This document shows, piece by piece, positions 1-17,600 of a stretch of DNA of 64,000 nt; the first letter of the stretch is position 1; every line of letters starts with the position of its first letter. Source of the stretch: Hallella multisaccharivorax DSM 17128 (GTDB taxonomy: Bacteria; Bacteroidota; Bacteroidia; Bacteroidales; Bacteroidaceae); contig NZ_GL945017.1 of the NCBI RefSeq assembly GCF_000218235.1, positions 682,039 to 746,038 of the forward strand. Reading direction: 5' to 3'. A model generated the notes under the pieces. That model did not search any database. It had not been told where the DNA came from and saw nothing but the letters and a program-made list of their open reading frames with translations. The translations under genes and the position numbers were made by a program.

Positions 1-528
1 CTTCGACGGATTCGTCAACTGGTCAAAGATCTCCGGCAGACAGAAAGTACGACTCGACGGCGATTTCATCCGCATCGGATCTTATGCCAACGACGATGAG
101 AAGATGTCGGTCATCTCCCTGCCGCTCATGGCTGGCGGTCCCGTCTCTGTCACCGACATGCCTACCGGTCACGACCTCACCTTCTTCCAGAACAAGGAGA
201 TGCTGGCACTGCAGAACGACGGCTTCGTAGGTCAGCCCCTGGCACGTGACCTGTGGAGCACCGACGGTGAGATATGGTACGGCCAGATGAAAGACGGATC
301 GTGGGTTATCGGTCTCTTCAACCGCAGCGAGGCTGCTGCCACACGCTCTGTGACACTCTCTCGGATGGGAATCTCCGGCGAATGGAAGATGCGCGATTTG
401 TGGAAACATGCCGATGAAGGAACGGTATCAGATAAGATAGAGGCTGAGATCCCTGCCCACGGCTGTAAGATCATCAAACTGACAAAATAAACAATCCATA
501 CCAAGAGCCTCGCAAGAGGCTCTTATAG

Positions 529-2664
<2,136 letters not shown>

Positions 2665-5600
2665 TAGAAAATGACGGAGGATGGGGTTAGTTCACCCATC
2701 CTCTTTTTTTGAATTCCTCGAACAACGGCATGGCCAGCGTCTTGGCATCAGGATGGGGCTGCCCCGTGGTGCCGAGTGCCCGGAGATCAAAGAAATGCTT
2801 CCAGTCTGAGACAAAAGCGGTATGTACCAGCTCCGTCGCCGTGTCGAGGGGAAGCACCACGCGCGCCTCCTGAGGCTTGCGACCGGCAGAGATGAGATTC
2901 ATGTACGACTTCTCCGCTGCGAGATTGGCAAACACCCAGTTGTCGAGCACTGTTGCCGAGCCGTCGGTCACCTGTCGGGCCAGCTCCATAAACTGCTGGC
3001 CACTGACGGTCAGCAAGCCGCCTTTCACTTGTCCGGCCCATTCCGAGCCGGTCATCTCCTGCCTGATCCATACCGGAAGATTGATGGTGATTTCGTTGCC
3101 GAACTTCGCTTTCGAATAGTTGCAATAGCGTGTCGACTGCTCCGCCATGGAGTCGGCACGGTGCCTGTTGAACTCACGAGTGATGGCAATCTGCGTGGAG
3201 AAGTGCACGGTCACACGGTGGGGATGACTGACCAGCGGCTCGCTCCAGAAAGCCTGCAAGTCGTAGAGCCGGTTGTTCTCAGCCAGCACGCGGAGATTGG
3301 TCGTGACATAATAGTTGTTGAAGGCAAAGTTCACCTGAGAGTACTTGTTGTTCATATAGAACACCCACGGCGCTACGTCAAAATATTTGTTGTTGCTTTG
3401 GCCAACTTCCTCTCTTGTTTTTTCATCGAAAACCAGATAGACGGTACCGTGCTCAAGCATGGCAAAGTGCTCGCTCTTGATCATCCGTTCCACAAAAGGT
3501 TGCGCGGAAGTGGCCGTGGTATGATCCTCACTCTTGTAGCACACGCGCCCCACGCGCTCTATCTGCCTGTAGACACCGGCTACGCCCGGCTCCTGTTGCC
3601 ATATCTCGAAGGATGGAATATCGATTCGCATATTGTATGAACTGTTCTTGTTGATTTATGTTGACTGGCACGACAAAGATACAAACAAAATCTCATTCCT
3701 CCATACTCTTTCACCGATTATTTTCCAATACCGTTGCCTTTACACTGTAGACGCATTGCCTTTACACTGTAGACGCAATGCCTTTACGGCGTAGACGCAT
3801 TGCCTTTACACTGTAGACGCATTGCCTTTACGGCGTAGAGGCAATGCCACAGAATTGTTCCTGAAAAAGCATTTGTTAGTTTGGCCGGTTTTTTGTAATT
3901 TTGCAACAATGAAAGGCATGTTGAGACAATGGATGAGAAAACAAGCATTGATCTTCTGAGCAGTCACGGCATTAAGCCGACAAGTAACCGCATCCTCGTG
4001 GTCAAGGCATTAGCTGCGGAGGAGTATCCGTCGACCTTGATGGAGCTGGAAAGCCATTTGGTCAGCGTGGATAAGAGCGGCATCTTCCGCGCGCTGACGC
4101 TCTTCCGTGACCATCACCTTGTCCACTCCATCGAGGACGGCGAGGGAGGCATCAGGTATGAACTCTGCCTCAGCCATGGAAATGATGATGAGGACGACGA
4201 CCTGCACGTGCATTTCTATTGTGAGAAATGCCACAGGATCTTCTGCCTATACGACACGCCGGTGCCATCCGTCGGCCTGCCCCGCGGCTTTACGCGCGAG
4301 AGCTGCAACTATGTGGTCAAAGGCATCTGCGCAGAGTGCAATAGGCAAAAGACTTAGACATTCACTAACTTAGATAAACTTACTATATGAATCATTTTCT
4401 TCAACGAACCGCTGTTGTGGCGGTACTGCTTACCGCTTTGTCTTTCTCAGCCGTAGAGAAGGAATATTTATGACCCAAGGGGCAGATGCCCGATGCTCGC
4501 AAAGACCAGATCGCCGCCATGAGAGACGTGGTCAGCCAAAAGGATTTCAATGCCGACAAGCATCGTCTGCCCTATCTTGAATGGTTCGACGCGCCGGTCA
4601 AAGCCCTGCGTAACGGCTCCTGCATGATTCTGATCAGCGGCGGAGGCTATTACAATCCGGCCTACGTGCTCTCCGACGGAGCGAATGGAGAGAATGCGGC
4701 GGGAGGCAACGATGATCGTGACGTCATCAATCCGGAGTTTTCCTTCGATCTCAAGACCGCTCCAACGCTCTTCCTTCATGGCGACGCCGATGGCTATGCG
4801 GCCATGGGGGCGGTGAAATGCTGGGAAAAGATGCGCGCCATAGGCATGCAGGGCGAGCTTCACACGCTGGCTCTGCGCAAGCATTGTTTCCAGTACGAGG
4901 CTGCAGCCGGCACGGGAAGTTATACTTATCTGGACCGCATTTGGGATTTTCTTACAGAAAAGAAAATCAATCACTGATATTTTTTGTAATTTTGCACACA
5001 GCAAAAAACATACGGATTTTAACTACATGGAAGAGAAACATTTCAAGCGGACCACCGTTACTGCGGCTCTGCCCTATGCCAATGGGGGTGTACACATCGG
5101 CCATCTTGCCGGAGTGTATGTGCCTGCGGATATCTATGTGCGCTATCTGCGCCTGAAGAGGCACCCCGTCATCTTCATCGGCGGAAGTGATGAGCACGGC
5201 GTGCCCATCACCATTCGCGCAAAGAAAGAAGGCGTCACGCCGCAAGACATATGCGATCGCTATCACAAGATCATCAAGAACTCATTCAAGGAGTTTGGCA
5301 TCTCGTTCGACATCTACAGCCGCACCACGTCGAAGGTGCACAATAAGTTCGCATCTGACTTCTTCCGCAAGCTCTACGACGACGGCAAGCTTGTGGAGAA
5401 AGAGTCGGAGCAATACTATGATCCCGAGGCCAAGCAGTTTCTGGCTGACCGTTACATCATGGGTACATGTCCTCATTGTGGCAACCCCAATGCCTATGGC
5501 GACCAGTGTGAGAAGTGCGGCAGTGACCTCTCGCCTATGGAACTCATCAATCCCCATTCCACCATCAGTGGTGTCAAGCCCGAGATTCGCAAGACCAAGA

Positions 5601-8600
5601 ACTGGTATCTGCCGCTGAACCAATATCAGGACTGGCTGAAACAGTGGATTCTCAATGGCCACAAGGAGTGGCGCCCCAACGTCTACGGACAGTGTAAGTC
5701 GTGGCTCGACATGGACCTGCAGCCGCGCGCCATGACACGTGATCTCGACTGGGGCATCCCCGTGCCCGTGGAGGGAGCCGAAGGTAAGGTGCTCTACGTG
5801 TGGTTTGACGCACCTATCGGCTACATCAGCAACACGAAAGAGCTCTGCGATGCCAAGCCGGAGAAGTGGGGATCGTGGAAGCAATGGTGGCAGGATCCCG
5901 ACACGCGTCTCGTACATTTCATCGGAAAGGACAACATCGTGTTCCACTGTCTCATCTTCCCGACGATGCTCAAGGCTCACGGCAACTATATCCTGCCCGA
6001 CAATGTGCCCGCCAATGAGTTCCTTAACTTAGAGAACGACAAAATCTCCACGTCGCGCAACTGGGCTGTCTGGCTCGACGAATACCTTAAAGATTTCCCC
6101 GGAAAACAGGACGTGCTGCGCTATGTGCTCACGGCCAATGCCCCCGAGACCAAGGATAATAACTTCACATGGAAGGACTTCCAGGAGCGCAACAACTCTG
6201 AGCTGGTGGCTATCTACGGCAATTTCGTCAACCGAGCCCTACAGCTCACGAAGAAATACTGGGACGGAGTGGTGCCCAAATGTGGTGAGCTCAATGAGGT
6301 TGACCAAAAAGCCATTGACGAATTCAAGGATGTCAAGGACAAGGTAGAGCAGCTGCTCAACGGCTTCCATTTCCGTGAGGCACAGAAAGAGGCGATGAAT
6401 CTCGCGCGCATCGGCAATAAATACATCACCGAGTGTGAACCCTGGAAAGTATGGAAGACCGACCCCAAGCGTGTGGAGACCATCCTCAACATCTCTCTTC
6501 AACTCGTGGCTAACCTGGCCATTGCCTTCGAGCCTTTCCTGCCTTTCTCCAGCCGCAACTTGCGTGAGATGATCGGGATGGACAGTTTCGACTGGTCTGA
6601 GCTCGGTCGTACTGACCTGCTCAAGGCCGGACACCAACTCGGTGAGCCGCATCTGCTCTTTGAAAAAATAGAAGACGAGGCTATCCAGAAGCAGCTCGAC
6701 AAGCTCGCTGCTACGAAGGAGGCCAATGAGAAGGCTGAAGCCGACAAGGATTACAATGTAGAAGCCGACAAGGACTACAAGGCAGAACCCGTCAAAACCA
6801 ATGTGCCTTTCGACGAATGGGAGAGGCTCGACATCCGCGTAGGACACATCAAGGACTGTCAACAGGTCAAAAAGTCGAACAAGCTCCTACAGTTCACCAT
6901 CGACGATGGCAGCGGCACCGACCGCACTATCCTTTCGGGTATCGCCAAATTCTATAAGCCGGCGGATCTCATCGGACAGGACGTGCTCTTTATCGCCAAC
7001 CTTGCGCCGCGCAAGATGATGGGTATTGAGAGTCAGGGAATGATTCTGTCCGCTCTCAACTTCGACGGGTCCCTCAGCGTCACCACTACACTGGGTCAGG
7101 TGAAACCTGGCAGCCAAGTGGGATGATGACCCAGGACCTGTTTCCCTAACATAGCAAATCATCCACGTTGCCCGTCAAGAGGCTTCGTGGATGATTCGTT
7201 TTTAATCAAGAGCGAAATAGGGATTTCTTTCTATTGACACTTTGAGGAAGAATTGATGATAGAAAGGTTTCCATCCATTTGTAAAACAGGAGAAAAACCT
7301 GTAAATTTGCAACAGGAACAGGCATATAAGTAAACATCAAACAATAGAACATATGTATTTAGAAAACATCAACAGCCCTAAAGATATCAAGAAATTTAGT
7401 ATCGGTCAATTACAGGCATTGGCCACAGAGATTCGCCAGGGCATTCTCAATCGGGTGAGCCATCATGGCGGCCATGTGGGGCCCAATCTCGGATTTGTCG
7501 AAGCGACCATTGCCCTTCACTATGTCTTTAATGCGCCCGAAGACAAACTCGTCTTCGACGTGAGCCACCAGAGCTATCCCCACAAGATGCTTACAGGCCG
7601 TGCAAATGGCTTTCTCAATGTAGCTGATATGAATGCCATATCCGGTTATTCATCACCGAGAGAGAACGCTGAATACGACAACTTTGAGATTGGCCACACC
7701 TCTACTTCCATTGCCTTGTCCACTGGACTGCAGAAGGGCAGAGACCTCTTGGGCAGCAAGGAGAATGTAATCGCAGTCATTGGCGACGGTTCGCTCTCGG
7801 GAGGAGAGGCTTTTGAGGGCCTCGATACGGCCGTAGAATTAGGCACCAACATCATTATCGTAGTCAACGACAACGAGATGAGTATTGCCGAGAACCATGG
7901 CGGACTGTACAAAAACCTGAAGCTCTTGCGTGAGACCGACGGCAAGGCAGAGCTTAACTTCTTCCGCGCCATGGGCTTGGACTATCATTATGTAGCGCAG
8001 GGCAACGATATCGCGGCACTTATCAGCGCCTTCAAGGAGGTGAAAGACATCGACCACCCTGTAGTGGTCCACATCCACACGGAGAAAGGTCACGGCTACA
8101 CGCCTGCTACAGTGAATAAAGAGCGATGGCACTGGAGCGTACCGTTCCACATCAGCGATGGCACGCCTTTGCAAGAGCCAAAAGGCAAAAGCATGGACCA
8201 ACTGTTAGGTGACTGGCTCTATAAGAAGCTACAGCAAGACCCAAAACTTGTACTTATCACGGCAGGCACACCGGCATCGTTTGGCTTTACCAGGGAACGC
8301 CGCGAGGCTGCAGGAAAACAGTTTGTAGACACAGGCATTGCTGAGGAAGAAGCTGTGGCTTTAGCCTCCGGTCTGGCCAAGCGAGGTGCACATCCTGTGT
8401 TCAGTGACTACGCCACGTTCTTCCAGCGTACCTATGACCAATTGGCGCAGGACCTGGCAGTCAACGGCAATCCGGCGGTGTTTAATATCCTCGGGGCCAC
8501 GGTCTATGGCATGAACGATTTCACGCATATCTGCTTCTTTGACATTCCAATGCTCTCACATATCCCTAATCTCCATTATCTCGCGCCCACAACCTATGAG

Positions 8601-11600
8601 GAGCTCATCGCCATGGAGGATTGGGCCATCCAGCAAGACCGTTACTCCGTAGCTATCCGTGTGCCGGAGGGGCCTGTGTGTCATGCTACGGAGGAAGTGG
8701 ACAGCGACTACAGTGACATCAACCGTTTCAAGGTGGCTCACAGAGGCAGCCAAGTGGCTGTAATAGCCGTAGGCAACCTCTTCCAAAAAGGTGGACATGT
8801 CTGCAAGCTGCTGGCCAATAAGGGCATCGACGCGACACTCATCAATCCACGGTGGCTTAGTGGTATCGATACAAGCCTGCTTGACAGCCTTTTGAACGAC
8901 CATAGCCTCGTCGTCACCTTGGAGGACGGAAGTCTCGACGGCGGCTTTGGTGAGCGCATCTGCCGACATTATGGACCCTCAGAAATGCAAGTCCTTAATT
9001 TTGGCATCAAAAAGGCACTGTACGACCGGTACGATGTCAATGAACTGCTGAAGGAAAACCATCTCGAGGACCAGCAAATCGTGGATGACATAATGCAAAT
9101 ACTTCCGCAAAACAATCAATCAATATGACCGTTATCTTAGTAGTTCTTGCCATTGCCGTCATTGTGTGCATGGTGGCAGTGACCTTTAATTTGCGTGTGC
9201 AACTGTCAGGTGCTACCGCTAAGCTCAAAGAAAGCGAGAATACGATCTCCAGTCAGACGGATCAAATCAGGACGCTGACCTCCGAGCGGGATGTGCAGAA
9301 AGCACAGACTGACAATTACAGTGCTTTACTGTCTGCGCAGAAAGCTTCTTTTGAGAAGCAGCTTGCAGACAGCAGACAGGAGGCCGAGAAGCACCAACAG
9401 AAGCAGGAAACCGATATAAAACAAGCCTACGAGCGGCAGATCCGTGAGCTGAAGGATGCCTATGAGAAGCAACTGGCACAAGCCAAAGACAGTGCTGAGA
9501 AGCAGATAGAAGCCCTGAAACAGATGAACAAGGAGCAGGTGGACAGCCAGCTCAAGCTCATCAAAGAGCAGATGCAGACCTCGTCAGAAGAAATACTCAA
9601 GCGGCGGCAAAAAGAGCTCGGCGAGAGAAATCAGGAACAAGTCTCGAAAATCATTGACCCGCTGCAGCGGAGCCTCAAGGACATGCGTGAGGCATTCGAC
9701 AAGACAAAAGCCCAGCAGAATGAGGCTTTGACCCGTCTCGACGAAACCATCAAGATCAACATGCAGAAGAGCACAGCCTTGGGCGAGACTGCCGACCGCC
9801 TGACCCGCGCCTTGACGGGCGAGGTGAAGGTACAGGGCAATTTCGGAGAGTTGAAGCTCAAACAGCTCCTCGAAGACCTGGAACTGAAAGAGGGTGAGCA
9901 GTTTGACACACAGGAGACGCTGCGCGACAAGCTCGGACATACAGCTAAGGGTGACGACGGCAAAGGTCTCATCCCTGACTTCATCCTGCATTTCCCTAAT
10001 AACCGCCATGTGGTAGTCGACTCGAAGATGTCACTCACTGACTACGAGCGCTACATGAACGCCGAGGATGGCACCCCGGAGAAAGCTGCATATCTGAAAG
10101 CACACATCGTCAGCGTACGAGCGCAAGTCAAACGGTTGGCAAAGAAGGAGTACACCAAATATTTGCCTGCTGGCTACAACAAGCTGAACTTCGCCATCAT
10201 GTACATACCCATTGAGGGCGCGCTCAATTTGGCTTTGCTCAACGACGACATGCTCTGGCGCAATGCCTATGACCAAGGCGTGATGATTCTCGGACCACAG
10301 ACCATGTACATGAACCTTCGGGTTTTGGAGATGATGTGGACACAAGTACGACAGTTGAAAAACCAACAGGCCATGATGGATGCAGCCAACACGGTCATCG
10401 ACCGCGTGCAAGACTTTGGTGTCCGTTTCATGGATGTGGAGGCAAGCATGAACGACACGGTCAAGAAAATTTCCAAGCTGAAGATCACCACCGCAGATAG
10501 TGGCGCCAGCATTATCACAGCTGCCAAAAAACTCCTGAAAGCCGGCGCACAGGAAAACAAAAAGAAGAAGTCGCTTGCTGAAATGGACGACTCGCTCTTC
10601 CTCGATGCCGATGCCACAGTGATGCTTCCTGATAGTCCTGATGCCGGCAGCAAAGAAAACTCCGCTTCTTCGAAAGAAGAGAAAGAAGGCCTCTAAAAAA
10701 GGCTTCAGAAGCTTACCCCATGGAATAACGCCTATACTGGGACTTATAACTTTTGTGAATGTCCACAATCATCCAAAGTAACAGAGTTTTCACTGCCATC
10801 ATTGTGCTTGGCGCAAACTCTGTAGCTGTATGATTGACTACTATGAATCTGACTGATTTCTACAAGACTTATCCGGACGAGGAAACCTGTGAGCGTGTTC
10901 TCAAGGAATTTCGTGAATGCCATACTCTTTATTGTCCGGAATGTGGCGGTTTGCACCTCAGTTGGAATCCGAGTCATAAGTCTTGGACATGTATGGATTG
11001 CGGTCATGAGGTTACCCTCCGTTCCGGCACAGTGATGCCAGGCAGCAATCTACCGATTTTCGATTGGTTCGTGGCAATGTTTCTGATAGTAAGTACGAAG
11101 CGGGTCATATCCGCCTTGGAGGTACAGCGCCAGCTTGGAAGGAAACGCTACCAACCCGTCTGGGAAATGATGCATAAGCCGCGTGACGTGATGGAGAAGC
11201 GTGACAGCCTCTACAGGCTATTTGACCAAGTGGAACTTGATGAAGGATTCTTCTCTACGGAGACGCCTGACAGTGAAAAATGGCATCCTCTCAAGCGTGG
11301 ACATGGAAGCCAACGGAAGACGTATTCTTGACACGTATCATGGCATCAAGGGGGACTTTATGCAGCTCTACCTCAACGAGTTCTGCTATAAGTTCAATCG
11401 AAGATATTTCGGATTTCACCTGTTCGACAGGCTTGAACTTTGCGCATGCACCTATAGAACGAGTTTCAAGCATCGGATTTACTGATTTGGATGATTGCGG
11501 ATATTCATTAAAAGTTATCTTTTTCCTCTTGTTAGTCATCCCAATTATTCGTAAAAGGATTGTAACTACATTTTATTGGTTTATCTCTATTATTGTTCAC

Positions 11601-14600
11601 AAAAGCTCTACAGTCATTGCAAAAATATCTATATTCACAATCACAACACGTTCTTATTTTGTCTTTAGAAATATTCCAAATGTCTTTGAAACTACTATTG
11701 TTTATTAGTGCTTCCAAATCAATGTTATCCTTGTCTATATTTCCAAAGTATTTCGGAATACAAGGGCAGTTAGCAATATACCCATCCTGAGTAATAAACA
11801 TCTTTTTATACAAACAGCTGTTGTATTTCTTAGACAGCAATACGGATTGCAAGGTACTTACACAATTAAGCGTTTCCTTGTTTATCACACCGCAATCTGT
11901 TGGCTTTTTAAAGTTTTGCGTCGTATATAGAACCGAACTTATAGATTGATGTTTGTATTTAGAATTAACATTGAAAAAACGTGTATACGGCTGATTAAAT
12001 ACAACAACAGAAACCATTGGATATTCATATAAAAAATCAGTAATCTTCTCATGATTTTCCCATAGAGGATATGATACAAGAAGTTCTATTGAATGCCATG
12101 GAAATGAAATTAATTGAACTAAAACTTTTTGAATACTATCAATTGTTACTGGAGAAAAGAATCTCAATTGAAGATGTTGGCAGCAAAGTCCATATAATTG
12201 TGATAAAATATAAGAGTAGCGATGTTCAATATCGTTAATATCAATTACTAATATTTCTATATCAGAAGGAGAATAATACTCTTCAGATATACTTGGAAAG
12301 CAAGTTATATCATCAACAAAAGTTCCAAATTTGTTGTTGACAATAAACTCCAAGAAATCATTAAATAACTGCAAGTCATAAGAATTACAACGCCTTCTTA
12401 TCGCTTCTACTGACTTTTCTCTAATAGCATTAATAATATCAAATGGCAAATTAGGAATATACAAAAAAACACCTGGTTTTTTTGTGTCATAGATCATGGT
12501 TCTATTTACGCCTTGAGTGATGATAATATCAGGAAAAATCAACAAATACATCAGTCTTTCTTATTATTTCCAAAAATTGCGACAGATTTCCATCTATTGG
12601 GCTTTTGAAAAATACAGTAGCCTTGATACTTTTTTGAGTAGCAATAAACATTATCACTTACATCAATATCTTGGATAGTTTCTTTACTTTCAATGCTTCG
12701 TAAGAACAAGGGGATATTATCATCTTCGACTGTTTTCATAACTGTTCTGAAATAATTTTATCAAGGTAATAATTACATGAAATTCCATATGCAGAGTACT
12801 GACCAACAGGATTTATCTCTAAGAAAATATGCCTATTATTCTTAGACACAATAAAATCTAATGCCTAAATTACGTGTAACCGGTTCAACAGGAGTTGGAT
12901 TGGTGTCGTCCTCAGCATCACTATCCTTGTCTTTTCCGCTAGATAAGTTAGATGATGCTGCGAGAGAAATCGTTATCGAAATTCTCTCAACACCTTGACC
13001 ACCAAGAAGAACCTCTTGCATGCTCTGAGGGATTTCTGATCCCACTTCAAACTTTTTGCTTGCCATAAATAAAGATTTAGAATTAATATATATTAGTTAA
13101 TCGGGCATCAGTCTCATCATTTCTTTCGATAGATTCTGACTTTTGCCTTTTTTGTTTTTACCCCACCTATATTGTAACGTAAAGAAAACACCTCTCGTGC
13201 CTCCAGATGAGTAATCTCTTCTGATGATATTATTTGTATTTAGAAATATTCGTTCATATGCATTGTTAAAAATATCAGTTAAGTATATTTGGGTTATAAG
13301 TCGCTCGTTTATCCAACTTTTAGAGAGTCGTAAATCAAAATTGCTATACCCCTTAGTTTCTCCGGTAGCGTAACTTCCATTCTTGATGTGTCCTGATACG
13401 CCACAACGAAATGTCATACTCTTGGATAGGTTATAGTTTACTCTCAACGAATATTCTACAAGAGGTTTGTCGTATGAAACACCTCCATATTTGAGATCTT
13501 GAAATTGGACACCAACATCAGCCACTACACCTAATTTGTTTATCTGTGGGTTTAAAAACAACCCGATATAAAATTGATTATAATTAGGTAGGTTCTCAGG
13601 TGAGGTTTTTACAATAAGTTCGTCTGATTCCAATAATGAGCTTACGTCAAAATAACCATCTTTAACCTGTGAATACGAAAATGATACGCTTGCCCAATCA
13701 TATGCTACATTTGTTTCAAACGTGTGTGCAAAGCTGTTTCTAAGCATAGGGTTGCCGTCCCACCTTAGGTATTTATTTGTCATGAAATTATTTGCAGAAA
13801 GTTGATCGTAGCTTGGCCTATCGACAGTCTTTCTATAAGAGGTTTCCAAAGAAAAAGCATCCTTTTCATATAGAACTGACAATGATGGAAGGAACAAGAA
13901 AGAACTACGACTCTGATCCTTTATGAGAGAATTGTTCTGGTAATATTTAAAATCTGTATTGTCTAACCCCATTTCTGCCTGAAAAGACCATCTTTCATTG
14001 ACAATGTAGTGCAATCCCGCATATGCTGAAGTTTGTGTTTGTTTAAACAAGTCAGAACTGTTAGATAAACTAGACAAATAAGCATAACGGCCATTCCTAT
14101 GAGTAACACCGTACTCTATGCCGGATAAAAATTTTAGTTTAGTTGAAATTTTGTATTCTAAGTCCGTTTTTAGATTCCAATTATTTGCATAATTCGAAGA
14201 GAAGAAATTACTTATTTCATCATCGGTGACCAAAGTTCTATTGGATGAATTATTGGTATGAAAGTACATTGCTGAAACATCCAATTTTACTTCGTTTGCC
14301 CTAAAGTGGTATGCTCCATTAAGGAATACATTCGAATTTTTTGAATTGGTTCGAGTATCAGAACTATAGGTTTTACTCTTAGAATCAACGTTATGCTGAA
14401 GCTCACCCATAAGTCCTTCATTAACTCGCAATTTAGGCGTAAAATGACCATAAAAATCTACACTATGATGTTGGTTAAAACGATATCCTAATTCTGAAAG
14501 AAAATTTATATCCTTTCTCATATTATTTTGATTTCCAATAGACGTATTGTTTATAGAGTTATTCATCGCAAGATAGCTATAAGTCTCCTGCTTTCTATAT

Positions 14601-17600
14601 TTTTTTTCAACGTAATTATGTGTTACTCCTATTTTTACCTGAAATTTTGATGAATTAAAATACCCCGTGGTGTTAAGTAGATTCTGTGGTGCTCCTTTTG
14701 TACCGATTTTATCCATTATATCGAATCCCAATAGCTCATTGCTTGGGATTGATGTAGTAATGATTATGGCCGATGAAGCATTAACACCATAACGACCAAC
14801 TGGATTGGAAAGAACTTCAACCTTTTTTACTTCAGTAGACTTTAGGCTCTGCAACTCTTCTTTATTTGTTAGCCTCCGGTCATTAATAAAAATGACGGGT
14901 ACGCCCTTCCCCAACACAGCAATAGCATCACCTTGAATAACCACACGTGGGATCTCTTTCAGCACATCCATGCATGTACCAACTTTCTCCAATGGACTAC
15001 CTTTCACTGTAACAGAAATTACGCCTCCCTTCCTAACAATTCTCCTTTGGGTCACAACAACTTCTCCGAGCTGTACAGTGTCCATATTCAATATAATTGT
15101 ACCTAAATTTAAGCTATCCGACTCATTGTTTATTTCGAAGAATAAGTTTTTGGATATAAATCCCATATGCGACACTTTCATCTCATAATGGCCATTTGGC
15201 AACATAAACTCCATTTCTCCATCATCTTTGCTCCAAGTTGACAGCACTATATTGTTTTGACTTAAATTCACAACCGAACAATTAGCTGCCCCTATACCAC
15301 ACATTAGGGAATCCTTTACAAACACAATAACTTTCTTGTTCTGAGCTTGTGAATTGTTGGGGATTATCACCATTGCAATAAACCCAATTACACAAAAAGA
15401 CCTCAGAATACCATTGACTTTTAAAAAATGGAAAATAGCTCCCAAAACATTATATAAAATCACACAAATCCCTTTACACTTAGCTTTCAAAACACAAGAT
15501 ACCTTTGACAAGCTAAAGTGTCCAAATACTGTGTTATACTGTTTGTAGGCTTCCATTCTTGAAACTATTGTGTTATGGATAATGGTTCAATTGCAAAGAT
15601 ACATCAAAAAAATATTTTATCCCGCAAGCTTTCTCTTGTTTTTTTAATGAATATCCGCAATCTTCCAAATTAGCAATGTTTATACTGCCTGGACAATCCT
15701 TGGTATAAAAATTGCGGGCTTATGTTTGACTATTGGAAAGGAATGATTATGAATTTGACTGATTTCTATGAAGTTTATCCTGATGAGGAAGCTTGCGAGC
15801 ATGCTCTCAAGGAATTTCGTGAATGCCATACTCTTTATTGTCCGGAATGTGGCGGTTTGCACCTCTGTTGGAATCCGAGTCATAAGTCTTGGACATGTAT
15901 GGATTGCGGTCATGAGGTTACCCTCCGTTCCGGCACAGTGATGCAAGGCAGTAATCTGCCGATTTTCGATTGGTTTGTGGCAATGTTTCTGATAGTAAGT
16001 ACGAAGCGGGCCATATCTGCTTTGGAGGTACAGCGCCAGCTTGGAAGGAAACGCTACCAACCCGTGTGGGAAATGATGCATAAGCTGCGTGATGTGATGG
16101 GTAAGCGTGACAGTCTCTACAGGCTGTTTGACCAAGTGGAACTTGATGAAGGATTCTTCTCCACGGAGACGCCTGACAGTGAAAAATGGCATCCTCTCAA
16201 GCGTGGACATGGAAGCCAGAGGAAGACGTATTCTTGACACGTATTATGACATCAAGGGAGACTTTCTGCAGCTTTACCTCAACGAGTTCTGCTATAAGTT
16301 TAACCGAAGATATTTCGGATTTCACCTGTTCGACAGGCTTGAACTTTGTGCATGCACTTATAGGACGAGTTTTAAGCATAGAATCTACTGATTTGGATGA
16401 TTGCGGATATTCATTTAAAATAAAAAAGGGGCTATGGAAGGCTCGTACTTTTGGCCGGAAACTGGCGTAACTGAAAAACCATAAATAAGACTTTATAACT
16501 CTTTAACTTCACACTTTGGTTGGTTCGATGAGAAAAAGACGGAGTAGTTACAAAAAAAGTATATAATGTTGCTCTCTTTGTGTTTTTTTGTTAACTTTGC
16601 ATTAGAATGAATATTAAGATCTAAAACCATATAATGACAATCAAGACACTCTTGATAAAGTTCCAAAACAAGATAAGTGCCTCAGAAATACCTCTATTCC
16701 GTGGTGCGGTTATCAATTCACTGGATGAGAAACTGGTTCTTTTCCATAATCATGTCAACGATAAACTGCGCTATGCATATCCACTCATCCAATACAAAAG
16801 AATAGACGGAAGAGCTGCTATGATGTGTATAGGAGAAGGTGCTGATACTGTATGGGAGTTTTTTCAAAGCGCGAATTTCAACATCCATCTTGGTGAAAGA
16901 CGAATTAAACTGCAATTGAAAGATCTCCTTCATCAAGATTATAACATTGCTGTTGACGACAAGAGACATTATGCTTATTCAATCACAGAATGGCTGCCTT
17001 TAAATCAAGACAACTATGAGCAATATATACACCTGGATGATTTGGGCAGGCAAGTGGCTATGCTCAATCGCATACTCACAGGCAACATTCTTTCTATGTG
17101 CAAGGGGCTGGGTATATATCTTGACCAAAAAGTAGAGACGGTCATTACTTCGCTTTCACCACCCAAGGAAGTCCGTTTTAAGAACGTACCCGTAATCTCT
17201 TTCGACGTAACTTTTCACACGAACACTTATCTACCCGATAATATTGGAATTGGGAAACATGTGAGTGTGGGGTTTGGAACCATTAAGAATCAAAACGAAA
17301 AACAATTATAAATATTTTAGCCAATGACATACCTATATGGAGCCTCTGTACAAGGCATACAAGGCTTTATCTTTCGGACAAACGAGCTTCGCGATATCGC
17401 CGGTGCCAGTGAGCTTGTTGAGCAAATCTGCACCAGAATGTTTGCAGAGATGCTCGGCAACAAGTATAAGGAAGAAAACCAGATCATTGCTGCAGCCGGT
17501 AACGTAAAGTATAAGTTTGACAATCGGGAAGACTGTGAATACGCTGTGCTCAACTTTCCTCGGATAGTAATGACCTCAGCTCCGGGCATTACGATTAGTC